DNA from: Actinocrinis sp046724665
Lineage (GTDB): Bacteria; Actinomycetota; Actinomycetes; Streptomycetales; Catenulisporaceae
NCBI GenBank assembly: GCA_046724665.1
Contig: JBKOWZ010000113.1
Coordinates: forward strand, 1-10,744
DNA length: 10,744 nt
Direction: 5' to 3'
Positions 1 through 6,425 of this stretch are shown in pieces. Positions within the stretch are counted from its first letter, which is position 1; the number at the start of each line of letters is the position of its first letter. The position numbers were made by a program, and so were the translations under genes. Below the pieces are notes generated by a model that worked only from the letters and a program-made list of their open reading frames with translations, ran no database searches and was not told the DNA's origin.

Positions 1-27
1 GGGTACCGGTGTGGAAGCATGTGAGCC

Positions 28-690
28 GTGAGTCCCCGGCAGGCAGATCCCGAACTCGGCGCGAGCCTCATCGAGGCCGCCGCCCGCCTGCTGGCCGAGC
101 AGGGGCCGATGGCGCTGTCCACCCGGCGGCTGGCCGCGGCCGTGGGCACGTCCACCATGGCGGTCTACACCCACTTCGGCGGCATGGACGACCTGGTGCG
201 GGCCATCGTGCACGAGGGCTTCGAGCGGCTCAACGAGAGGATGCGCTCGGCCGGCGAGACCGACGACCCGGTGTCCGACGTCGTCGCGCTGGGCAACGCC
301 TACCGCGAGAACGCGCGGGAACACCCGCATCAGTACGCCGCGATGTTCGGCGGCTCGTGCCTCGGCGGCTTCTCGCTGACCGACGAGGACCGCCAGTCCG
401 GCCGGTACACCCTCGAGTTCCTGGTGACCGCGATCGACCGGTCCATGGCGGCCGGCCGGTTCAGACCCGGCGACGCTCGACTGGTCGCCAACCAGATGTG
501 GATCTCGCTGCACGGCCTGGTCACCCTGGAGCTCGGCGGCTATATGATCGAGCCCTACGACGCGGACTCCTGCTTCGACGCCCAGGTCCTCGGGCTGATG
601 ATCGGCGCGGGCGACGAGGTCGAGGCCGCGATGAATTCCGTCGAACGCGCCCGCGAACGGCGGGGGGTCGGCCATAATGGGCACGGCTGA
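28..690 (+). CDS. TetR/AcrR-family transcriptional regulator
   Basis: The 220-residue product is a likely ligand-responsive repressor. Seen: an N-terminal three-helix DNA-binding domain (about residues 10-58) with the helix-turn-helix TRRLAAAVGTSTMAVYTHFG at 32-51, a classic TetR signature. The C-terminal half contains AYRENAREHPHQYAAMFGG (91-109), which resembles the WHG-type ligand-binding domain of many actinobacterial TetR proteins (family knowledge). The GTG at 28 is the first possible start in this frame, because a stop lies directly upstream at 22-24; a GGAAG sequence at 13-17 may be the ribosome binding site. The gene opens the window, so its promoter and any upstream partner are not visible. 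The next gene on the same strand begins 214 bp later, so co-transcription is possible but unproven. Ligand and targets are unknown. Confidence 0.93.
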   Translation: MSPRQADPELGASLIEAAARLLAEQGPMALSTRRLAAAVGTSTMAVYTHFGGMDDLVRAIVHEGFERLNERMRSAGETDDPVSDVVALGNAYRENAREHPHQYAAMFGGSCLGGFSLTDEDRQSGRYTLEFLVTAIDRSMAAGRFRPGDARLVANQMWISLHGLVTLELGGYMIEPYDADSCFDAQVLGLMIGAGDEVEAAMNSVERARERRGVGHNGHG

Positions 691-904
691 CCGGCGGGGC
701 CCGGCGGCTGGTGCCCGGCGCGGCGTGTCTCGAACATCCGGCGGGGCCGATGCCGCATGCTAGGAGAAGACTACGGGGTTCATCTTGGGGCAGTCTCGTA
801 AAGGCGGCTGAATCGGCATGGCGGTGCACGCCGTCATGTCCAAGCACACGGGCAAGTACGCAGTCAGGCACACCGGCTCTCGCGCGCGACAAGGAGCGTC
901 CCGG

Positions 905-1636
905 ATGGACGACGGCAGGCGGAAGGACACGCAGTCCGCAGCCATCTGGGAGCGGACGCCCGGCCAGACCGCGTACCGGGTCAGCCGCGAGAACATGACC
1001 GCCCTGCTTAAGGAATACCCGGACATCGCGGACAGAATCGTGCCCGCGTGTCCCGAGTGGACCGTACGCGATCTGCTCGCGCACGTGCTCGACGGCTGCC
1101 GGCACCGATACCGGACGCTCGGCCGCCAGAGCGAGTCGCTGCCGCCGACCGAGGACCTCGGCATCGGCGAGCTGCTCGACGAGTGGGCCTGGCTCGGGCC
1201 GCAGGTGGAACTGCTGCTCGGCGACAGGCGCGGCTTCGGCTACGACGTGCTGGTGATGGACGTGTTCACCCATGAACTCGACCTTCGCCGGGTCGTCGAT
1301 CTGCCGCCGAACGCCGACCACCCGGCGCTGCCCACCGCGGTGGGCCTGCTGCTCGGGGGCTTCTCCGCCTCGGTCTACGCGCACGGCCTGCCGGCGCTGC
1401 GTGTCGAGACGGAGGGCGCCGCATGGGACGTCGGCTGGGGGAAGCCGGCCGTCACCGTGCGCGCGCACCGCCTCGACCTGTATCGATCGATCGCCGGACG
1501 GCGGACGCATCGGCAGATCGCCGAGCTCGACTGGAGCGCTCCGGCCGAGCCGTGGCTGCCCGCGTTCACCTGGGGTCCGTTCGACCCGCCGGCGCAACCC
1601 ACCGAGGATGTGATCGGAATCGACGCCCTGACATGA
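905..1636 (+). CDS. Maleylpyruvate isomerase-family (MDMPI/DinB-fold) protein
   Basis: The 243-residue protein belongs to the actinobacterial MDMPI/TIGR03083-type group, DinB-like four-helix bundles that often use mycothiol as cofactor. Seen: CPEWTVRDLLAHVLDG at 49-64, the hallmark N-terminal motif, with the probable metal ligand H60; then DVFTHELDLRR at 119-129, where H123 lies four residues after D119, matching the E-x3-H metal site of characterised maleylpyruvate isomerase with Asp in place of Glu. The C-terminal third (about 155-243) resembles the small MDMPI C-terminal domain. The start is ATG 905, because AAGGAG at 891-896 sits 8 nt before it; the frame stays open back to 818, but that extension (29 residues) has no good ribosome site and does not look like family sequence. 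The reaction is unknown; the name reflects the fold, not proven isomerase activity. Confidence 0.85.
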   Translation: MDDGRRKDTQSAAIWERTPGQTAYRVSRENMTALLKEYPDIADRIVPACPEWTVRDLLAHVLDGCRHRYRTLGRQSESLPPTEDLGIGELLDEWAWLGPQVELLLGDRRGFGYDVLVMDVFTHELDLRRVVDLPPNADHPALPTAVGLLLGGFSASVYAHGLPALRVETEGAAWDVGWGKPAVTVRAHRLDLYRSIAGRRTHRQIAELDWSAPAEPWLPAFTWGPFDPPAQPTEDVIGIDALT

Positions 1637-1771
1637 TCGAGCGGCACTGAGCACTGATCCGCTTCCGGCCGGCTCCGGCCGCCGGGCGGGGAACGGGATG
1701 GAACGGGACTACTACGGGGAAACGGCGGACCGGCCCGGGCGCGCAACGGGAAAAACGTAACAGGGAATTGA

Positions 1772-1795
1772 CACTTGGCATTATTGTGCCAAGTG
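1772..1795. repeat. Inverted repeat, 9-bp perfect arms
   Basis: Arms CACTTGGCA (1772-1780) and TGCCAAGTG (1787-1795) are exact reverse complements separated by TTATTG. A perfect TTGACA (-35-like) at 1768-1773 overlaps the left edge, so a protein bound here could cover a -35 element; however, no good -10 lies 16-19 bp downstream. It lies 135 bp after the MDMPI stop and has no T-tract, so it is a weaker candidate as a terminator than as an operator. Confidence 0.6.
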
Positions 1796-2099
1796 CGCCC
1801 GAGGTCGGGTCGGTTCTTTTCTGGACGTTGTCGAATACGTGCGGGCCGACTCGTGCAAGCCACGGCCCGCGTGGGTATTCGCGCGTCGCGCGGGGACGGG
1901 GCAGTGTGGCCATGTCCTGCGATAAGTGCTGCCCGCGGACAGCTTGACCTGGGATTTTACCAAATCTTGGGATACCGACCGGGGAGCATGTCGCGGTCCG
2001 CGCGCTATGCTTGCCGCCAAACAACGGGATGGGACGGGGGTTTACATTGATTTATCGTGACGGGCGATCGACAAGCGCGGCCGATCCGGTCAATATTCT

Positions 2100-2118
2100 A
2101 CAATTCAGGCAAACCTAA
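2100..2118. promoter_or_regulatory. Possible iron-box-like (DtxR/IdeR) site
   Basis: ACAATTCAGGCAAACCTAA matches 13 of 19 positions of the consensus iron box TTAGGTTAGGCTAACCTAA, with the right half nearly intact (AGGCaAACCTAA) and the left half degraded. Members of the DtxR/IdeR/DmdR family bind such sites in actinomycetes. One good half-site in an AT-rich patch can arise by chance, so this is a weak call. Confidence 0.2.
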
Positions 2119-2144
2119 ACCTCTGATGCCGGAGCGGTGAAGAG

Positions 2145-2173
2145 TTACATCTGGCATCGAAGTCTGATAAGCT
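2145..2173 (+). promoter_or_regulatory. Candidate extended -10 promoter
   Basis: TGATAAGCT at 2165-2173 reads as an extended -10 (TGn followed by TAAGCT at 2168-2173). TTACAT at 2145-2150, exactly 17 bp upstream, is a poor -35. If used, the start point would be near 2180, which leaves about 410 nt of leader before the AraC-type gene. A 12-bp palindrome (2200-2211) would lie about 20 bp downstream of the start point, a common operator position. Weak on its own. Confidence 0.25.
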
Positions 2174-2199
2174 GGCGCTAGGCTGACATCCAATGGGTT

Positions 2200-2211
2200 C
2201 CGACCGGTCGG
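2200..2211. promoter_or_regulatory. TetR-operator-like palindrome
   Basis: CCGACCGGTCGG is a perfect 12-bp palindrome within TTCCGACCGGTCGGTC. Palindromes with a GACCGGTC core are frequent among TetR-family operators. It lies just downstream of a candidate promoter (2145-2173). The TetR-family gene at 28-690 is a conceivable partner, but it is 1.5 kb away and nothing else links them. Confidence 0.35.
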
Positions 2212-2402
2212 TCGCCAGGCCCGAGTCGGCTCAGGCAATTCATGGACAGCCCCCGCCTCTCCACGCCGGCGGGGCGCCAACTGCTGTTCGGACCATGTTC
2301 AGAAGTGCTTTTCGAGAAAAGTGACCGATCGTACAGTGCACTGATTTCGCCTCGTGGTTCGGCACCGCGGGGCGCGTCCGCCCGACGCGGGTCGAAACCG
2401 CG

Positions 2403-2414
2403 GTCAACGTTGAC
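2403..2414. repeat. 12-bp perfect palindrome upstream of the AraC-type gene
   Basis: GTCAACGTTGAC is self-complementary; its right half overlaps a TTGACG (-35-like) at 2410-2415. It is about 180 bp before the AraC-type start. No convincing -10 follows at 16-18 bp. It could be an operator; short palindromes also occur by chance. Confidence 0.3.
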
Positions 2415-2593
2415 GATTATCGGGAACGGTGCTGGTGAGAGCGTCGCACCGACACCGGGCGCTGAAGGATCGGGACGTGTCGGCGTGCGCCGCAGCTGTG
2501 GCGCACGCGGAGTCGGCGCGTGCCGTGGCCGGATGTTTTGAGGAAAGGTCGTTCTACGCAACGCTGTATTCACATTCGAACGGGGAGGGACGA

Positions 2594-3349
2594 ATGGAAT
2601 TCTCGTACGTGGCAGTGGAACGCTCGATATCCACCATGTGGAATCGCTACAGCGAGCCGTTGTCATTGGCTGAGATGGCGGAGACCGCAACGTTCAGCAA
2701 GTTCTACTTCTCACGGGTATTCAGGTCGGTGACGGGAACCTCACCGGGGCGGTTCCTGACCGCGGTCCGGCTGTTCAGGGCCAAACAGCTGCTGCTCAAG
2801 ACGTCGCTGAGTGTCACAGACATCGCATATAAGGTCGGGTACAACAGTCTGGGCACGTTCACCAGCCGGTTCACCCGCAGCGTCTGTTTCTCGCCGGCCC
2901 GCTACCGGTCCTCGGCGCAGGCCGGCATGACGATGCCGGATTTCGGTCCGCTCATCGTGCCGCAGCGATGTAGCACCGTCCACGGCAAGATCCACCTGCC
3001 CGAGACGGAGTCGCCGGTACGGATCTACGTGGGCGCCTTCAGCAGCCCCATCGTGGAGGGCGTGCCGGTGGCCTGCGACGTGCTCGACTCGGACGGCAGC
3101 TACGAGCTGTCCACGGTGCCGGACGGGACCTGGTTCATCCGGGCCGCAGCGGTGGCGGTCCGGGACGTCGATCCGCAGCCGTGGAATCGGCGGCCGCTGT
3201 TCGTCGGAACGGGAGCGGTGACCACACGGGGCAGTCGGGGCATCGAGGTCGATCTCAAGATGCAGCCGATGTCGCGCATCGACCTGCCGATCCTGATGGC
3301 GCTGCCCGAGCTGGACAGCCACCGGCTGCCCGAACTCGTGGCGGCCTGA
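2594..3349 (+). CDS. AraC-type regulator with N-terminal HTH and beta-rich C-terminal domain
   Basis: A predicted cytoplasmic DNA-binding activator or repressor of 251 residues. Seen: the two-helix-turn-helix AraC/XylS domain at the very N-terminus, with LSLAEMAETATFSKFYFSRV (24-43) as the first HTH and VTDIAYKVGYNSLGTFTSRF (74-93) followed by the FSPARYR signature (99-105) as the second. Most AraC proteins carry this domain at the C-terminus, so the order is reversed. Residues about 125-232 look like beta strands, with VRIYVGAFSSPIVEGVPVAC and DGSYELSTVPDGTWFIRAAA; the GSYxLxxVPxGxW pattern recalls carboxypeptidase-regulatory or transthyretin-like sandwiches (inference). The start is ATG 2594 behind GGGGAGGG (2582-2589); the frame is open upstream to 2429, but that extension is Ala/Arg-rich and lacks AraC features. 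It converges on the carotenoid oxygenase gene and is a candidate regulator of it and of the DUF1702-P450 operon. Confidence 0.9.
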   Translation: MEFSYVAVERSISTMWNRYSEPLSLAEMAETATFSKFYFSRVFRSVTGTSPGRFLTAVRLFRAKQLLLKTSLSVTDIAYKVGYNSLGTFTSRFTRSVCFSPARYRSSAQAGMTMPDFGPLIVPQRCSTVHGKIHLPETESPVRIYVGAFSSPIVEGVPVACDVLDSDGSYELSTVPDGTWFIRAAAVAVRDVDPQPWNRRPLFVGTGAVTTRGSRGIEVDLKMQPMSRIDLPILMALPELDSHRLPELVAA

Positions 3350-3396
3350 GCGTCGGCGCGGCCCGGCAAACCAATCAACATAGTGCAACAACGCTA

Positions 3397-3426
3397 AGCG
3401 GCCCGCACGAAACCGTGCGGGCCGCT
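3397..3426. terminator. Bidirectional intrinsic terminator
   Basis: Perfect 13-bp arms AGCGGCCCGCACG (3397-3409) and CGTGCGGGCCGCT (3414-3426) close a 4-nt loop AAAC. The plus strand continues CTTCCTTGTT, and the minus strand continues TAGCGTTGTTG, so both sides have a partly T-rich tail. It sits 47 bp after the AraC-type stop and 20 bp after the carotenoid oxygenase stop, serving both convergent genes. Confidence 0.9.
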
Positions 3427-3446
3427 CTTCCTTGTTCCCAGGCTGA

Positions 3447-4799
3447 TCAGTTCCCGGTGATCCACGTCGCGTGGAAGCCGTGCGGGACGCGCACGGGCAG
3501 CCGCACCGTGGCCACCGGCGCTCCGGTGAAGTCCGCGGTGTCGAGCACGACCAGGTCGCTGCGGTCGGTCGCGCGGTCGTAGACGAGGCTCATCAGCCAG
3601 CCGTCGCCCTCGGGGGCGTCGGCGGCGCGCGGCACGAACACCGCCTCGCCGGTCTCCCGGCCAGGGCCGAACTGGTGCACCTCGGTGCGCCGGGCCGCCA
3701 GGTCGTGGCGCAGCAGCGCCGGCCCGCCGAACAGCTTGCCGTGGTCGGGGCGCACGGCCGTGGTGTAGCCGTAGCGGTGCAGGGTGCCCTTGAACCGCTC
3801 GTCGATCTTCGGGAACTCCTGGATGTAGTCGTCGAGCTGCCGCTCGTCCACGGTGCCGCTGGACAGGTCGATCGTCCAGCGCCACAGCGTCGGGGCCGAC
3901 TCGCCGGGACTGAAGGGGTCGCGGTCGAAGACCCGCTCGTGCCGGATGACGTCGAGCACGATGCTGCGGTCGGCCTCGTACGCGTTCAGCGGGTGGAAGA
4001 CGTAGCAGGGGTCGATCTCCATCCACAGCACGTCGGCGTCGCCGCCCCGGCGCGGCAGCACGCCGAGGCGGGCGCCGTGGCCGTCGTCCCAGGTGTAGGG
4101 CACGCGCGAACCGGACGCCGCGGCGGCGGAGCTGAAGGTGACCGGGAGGTCGAAGATGATCGCGTACCGCTCGGTGAGCGAGAACGCGTGCATCATCGAG
4201 GTGTTCTTCATCGCGATCGGCTCGGCCCTGCGCACGCGGCCGTCCACGCCGATCGTCAGATAGTGGATGTACGGCAGTTCGTGGTAGTAGGCGACGGCGT
4301 ACATCTCGCCGGTGAGCTGGTCGATCTCCGGGTGGGCGCTGAAGCCCGCGGGCAGCGTGCCGTCGAAGTCGCTGCGGGCGACGGTCGCCAGCTCCCGGCC
4401 GAGCTCGGTCGGCAGCACCCCGGCGTCGCCGACCGCGTAGGTGCGGCCCGCGTGCCGGACGATGTTGCCGTTGCAGTTGTCTGACAGCCCGTGGCGCGGC
4501 CCGGCGGTGGGCAGCTCGCCGAAGGCCCGGCTGACCCGGCCGGTGCGCACCCAGCGGTTGCGGTACCACTCGGCGCGGCCGCCCCGGATGCGCAGGCCGT
4601 GCACCATCGCGTCGCCGGCCAGCACGTCGCGCTCGGCGCGCCCGCCGAGCGGGTTGGGGCCGATGCGCAGGAAGCTGCCGTCGAGCGCCTCCGGCAGCTT
4701 GCCGAGCACCGGCGGGCTCATGACGGTCACTTCCTCGGCCACCGGACGTGAACCGCCGGCCGGCGCGTACGCGGTGCTCTGCGTGGTAGCGGTCATCAT
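3447..4799 (-). CDS. Carotenoid oxygenase (RPE65/CCD-family, non-heme iron)
   Basis: A 450-residue member of the carotenoid cleavage dioxygenase/RPE65/lignostilbene dioxygenase family, which splits polyene or stilbene double bonds with O2 at a ferrous centre held by four histidines. All four ligands are visible in family context: H156 (AHPEIDQLTG), H204 (MMHAFSLTER), H269 (CYVFHPLNAYE) and H443 (PHGFHATW). Other family blocks are GSFLRIGPNP near the N-terminus, DAMVHGLRIRGGRAEWYRNR and GEAVFVPR. Full length for the family, with no signal peptide. The start at ATG 4799 is preferred because AGGAG (4810-4806) lies 6 nt upstream; a GTG at 4802, an ATG at 4796 or a leaderless ATG at 4817 are alternatives. 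It is convergent with the AraC-type gene and separated from the P450 gene by a terminator, so it has its own promoter, probably controlled through the palindrome at 4812-4845. Substrate unknown: carotenoid, stilbenoid or another polyene. Confidence 0.93.
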   Translation of the reverse strand: MMTATTQSTAYAPAGGSRPVAEEVTVMSPPVLGKLPEALDGSFLRIGPNPLGGRAERDVLAGDAMVHGLRIRGGRAEWYRNRWVRTGRVSRAFGELPTAGPRHGLSDNCNGNIVRHAGRTYAVGDAGVLPTELGRELATVARSDFDGTLPAGFSAHPEIDQLTGEMYAVAYYHELPYIHYLTIGVDGRVRRAEPIAMKNTSMMHAFSLTERYAIIFDLPVTFSSAAAASGSRVPYTWDDGHGARLGVLPRRGGDADVLWMEIDPCYVFHPLNAYEADRSIVLDVIRHERVFDRDPFSPGESAPTLWRWTIDLSSGTVDERQLDDYIQEFPKIDERFKGTLHRYGYTTAVRPDHGKLFGGPALLRHDLAARRTEVHQFGPGRETGEAVFVPRAADAPEGDGWLMSLVYDRATDRSDLVVLDTADFTGAPVATVRLPVRVPHGFHATWITGN

Positions 4800-4811
4800 C
4801 ACTGGCTCCTG

Positions 4812-4845
4812 ATCCATATCGGCGTTATATAATGCCGTTATGGAT
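4812..4845. promoter_or_regulatory. 34-bp near-perfect palindrome over the carotenoid oxygenase promoter
   Basis: The left half ATCCATATCGGCGTTAT (4812-4828) matches the reverse complement of 4829-4845 at 15 of 17 positions; the mismatched pairs are 4819/4838 and 4824/4833. The core is AT-rich and provides TATAAT (4828-4833) on plus and TATAAC (4829-4824) on minus. On the minus strand the predicted start point falls at about 4817, on or beside an ATG in frame with the oxygenase, so transcription could be leaderless or have a very short leader. Both ends read ATGGAT outward. It is a strong operator candidate whose occupancy would block RNA polymerase. The -35 match on minus (TACACC) is poor, which suggests an activator or an alternative sigma factor. 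Confidence 0.65.
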
Positions 4846-4970
4846 AGGTGTACCGTCCCGCCGAGGCTGTGTCAACCGTCAGGATGGCCCTGCGCAGGGG
4901 GTGGTCCGCGACGGCGCTACGAGGCCCTGTGCTGCTCGGAAGGCGGCTCGATGGTGCCCGGAAACGCAAA

Positions 4971-5010
4971 ATCGGCCGCTACCACGCGGTGTTGCGCGGT
5001 GGCGGCCGAT
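4971..5010 (-). terminator. Intrinsic terminator of the DUF1702-P450 operon
   Basis: Arms 4971-4987 and 4994-5010 pair over 17 positions with one mismatch (4984/4997) and one G-U-type pair (4980/5001), around a 6-nt loop. The outer nine pairs, ATCGGCCGC with GCGGCCGAT, are perfect. Reading on minus, the stem is followed by TTTGCGTTT, a T-rich tail. It lies about 40 bp after the P450 stop. The plus-strand side has no T-tract, so it acts for the minus strand. Confidence 0.85.
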
Positions 5011-5029
5011 CCTGGGACGTCGGGGGAGG

Positions 5030-5043
5030 GCCGACTAGTCGGC
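5030..5043. repeat. 14-bp perfect palindrome after the P450 stop
   Basis: GCCGACTAGTCGGC is fully self-complementary and lies 5 bp beyond the P450 stop codon, ahead of the main terminator. With no loop it is a poor RNA hairpin unless the central bases stay unpaired; it may help termination or protect the 3' end of the mRNA, or may be chance. Confidence 0.45.
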
Positions 5044-5048
5044 TGTGT

Positions 5049-6425
5049 TCAGGACGCGTTGTGCACTGTCATCGGCAGGCCGTTGCGGATGCGCAGGGTG
5101 AGCATCGGCTCGCCGATCACCTCGTAGCCGGGGACCAGCTTGAGCCGCAGGTCGCGGGCGATGGTCGCGAGCACGATGGTGGCCTCCATCATGCCGAGGT
5201 TGTTGCCGACGCAGAACCGGGGGCCGGCGCCGAACGGGATGTAGGCGTAGCGGTTGCGGCCGCCCGACTTCTCCGGGTCGAACCGGTCCGGGTTGAACCG
5301 GGTCGGCTCGTCCCAGAAGGCCGGGTGCCGGTGCAGCAGGTAGGGGCAGACCAGCACGTTCGCGCCGGCGGGCACGTACCAGCCGCCGATCTCGTCCTCG
5401 CCCTGCGAGATGCGCGGCAGGATCCACACCGGCGGGTAGAGGCGCATGACCTCTTCGACGACCATGTTCGTGTACTTGAACTTGTAAAGGTCCTGGTACG
5501 TGATCGGCTCGCCGCTGCTGAACGCCTCGACGGCCTCGGCGTGCAGCCGCTCCCACACGTCGGGATGCTGGTCGGCCAGGTAGATGGCCCAGCTCAGCGT
5601 GCTGGCCGTGGTCTCGTGCCCGGCGAACAGCAGGGTGACCAGTTCGTCCCGCATCCGGGCCCTGGCGATGTTCGCGTCGGGCTCGTCCCTGGTGGACTCG
5701 ATCAGCCGGGAGATGATGTCGTCGCCGTCCACGCTGGGGTTGGCGGCGCGGTCGGTGGCCAGCTTGTCCACGATGTTCGTCAGGTCCTTGCGGGCCTTCT
5801 GGAACCGCAGCTGCCCGGGCAGCGGGGCCCACAGCGGCACGGTGCCCAGCGACATCATCTCGAAGATGGCCTGGTTCTGCATCGACTCGATCGAGTGCCC
5901 GAGCGAGTCGAAGACGGCCAGGTCGGCGTCCACCAGGGTGCGCCCGAGGACGCCGAGGGTGAGCACGGTCATCTCTTCGCGCACGTCCACCGGCCCGTCG
6001 TCCACCCGGGTACGCAGGTGGGCGACCAGCTTCTCCGCCTCGTCGGCGATGGAGCCGAGCTGCCGGGCGATCCGCTTGGCCTGGAAGACCGGCTGGATCG
6101 TCTTGCGCTGCCGGCGCCACAGGTCGCCCTCGCTGGTGAGCAGGCCGTCGCCGAGCACCCGGCGGGCGTGGATCTGCCCGATGCCCTTGTGGTAGTTGGT
6201 CGGATTGTCGGCCAGCACGTACTTGGCGTGGTCCGGGTGGTTGAACACGTGCAGGATCTTCGGCCCGAGCGGCAGGCGGACCGCGTCGCCGTACTCGGCG
6301 ACGATCCACCGCATCACCTCGAGCCGGTCACGCAGCAGTCTGCGGAACAGCGCCGGTGTCGCGGTGCGCGACGGGCCGGGAGGCACCCGCTTCGTGCGCG
6401 TGGGTGGTGCGCTCGTGACGGTCAC
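5049..6425 (-). CDS. Cytochrome P450 monooxygenase
   Basis: A 458-residue soluble-type P450 predicted to hydroxylate or oxidise a small molecule using a heme-thiolate centre and an external ferredoxin/reductase, neither of which is in the window. Seen: WRRQRK in the C-helix (103-108), the I-helix oxygen-activation motif AGHETT (268-273), the K-helix ExxR at E325-R328 (EVMRLYPP), an NPDRF motif (378-382), and the heme loop FGAGPRFCVG (398-407) with C405 as iron ligand. Length is normal and all core residues are present. The start is GTG 6425, with AAGGAG (6438-6433) 7 nt before it; the frame stays open far upstream, but that part is the out-of-frame shadow of the DUF1702 gene. The start overlaps the DUF1702 stop as GTGA, so the two are translationally coupled. 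The general look (LRDRLEVMRWIVAEYGD, GLLTSEGDLWRRQRK) recalls bacterial P450s of terpenoid and fatty-acid type, but the family cannot be fixed by eye. Confidence 0.96.
   Translation of the reverse strand: MTVTSAPPTRTKRVPPGPSRTATPALFRRLLRDRLEVMRWIVAEYGDAVRLPLGPKILHVFNHPDHAKYVLADNPTNYHKGIGQIHARRVLGDGLLTSEGDLWRRQRKTIQPVFQAKRIARQLGSIADEAEKLVAHLRTRVDDGPVDVREEMTVLTLGVLGRTLVDADLAVFDSLGHSIESMQNQAIFEMMSLGTVPLWAPLPGQLRFQKARKDLTNIVDKLATDRAANPSVDGDDIISRLIESTRDEPDANIARARMRDELVTLLFAGHETTASTLSWAIYLADQHPDVWERLHAEAVEAFSSGEPITYQDLYKFKYTNMVVEEVMRLYPPVWILPRISQGEDEIGGWYVPAGANVLVCPYLLHRHPAFWDEPTRFNPDRFDPEKSGGRNRYAYIPFGAGPRFCVGNNLGMMEATIVLATIARDLRLKLVPGYEVIGEPMLTLRIRNGLPMTVHNAS

Larger units (their letters stand above)
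1637..2593. other. 957-bp region without a convincing gene
   Basis: Every open frame here has poor codon bias, no family resemblance, or a poor ribosome binding site. The stretch has several A/T-rich patches unlike the flanking genes, notably around 1751-1790, 1951-1975, 2041-2056 and 2090-2125. It holds several palindromes listed separately, plus an imperfect 16-bp palindrome (GCTGCCCGCGGACAGC, one mismatched pair) at 1928-1943, directly before a TTGACC at 1944-1949. A near-direct repeat TGGGAT(TTT)ACC occurs at 1950-1961 and 1968-1976. The likeliest reading is a long regulatory and leader region for the AraC-type gene at 2594, possibly a decayed gene; neither is proven. Confidence 0.6.

Noticed and set aside
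521..1654. 377-codon minus-strand frame opposite the TetR and MDMPI genes
   Set aside because: It spans two well-supported plus-strand genes and the gap between them, with shadow-type Arg/Pro-rich composition.
1988..2050. 20-codon frame behind GGGGAG
   Set aside because: The putative ribosome site is one base from the ATG, too close to work, and the peptide is unremarkable.
2137..2181. 14-codon GTG-started frame (MKSYIWHRSLISWR), a possible leader peptide with two Trp
   Set aside because: GGAG lies only two bases before the GTG, no attenuator hairpin pair follows, and no tryptophan gene is nearby.
2242..2541. 99-codon frame starting ATGGACAGC in the long gap
   Set aside because: The first fifteen codons have good third-position GC, but the bias collapses afterwards, there is no clear ribosome site, and the protein has no family features.
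4840..5127. 95-codon cysteine-containing frame directly after a perfect TATAAT, possible leaderless gene
   Set aside because: It runs through the P450 operon's terminator and into the antisense of the P450 3' end, and has poor coding character. The TATAAT is explained by the palindrome core.
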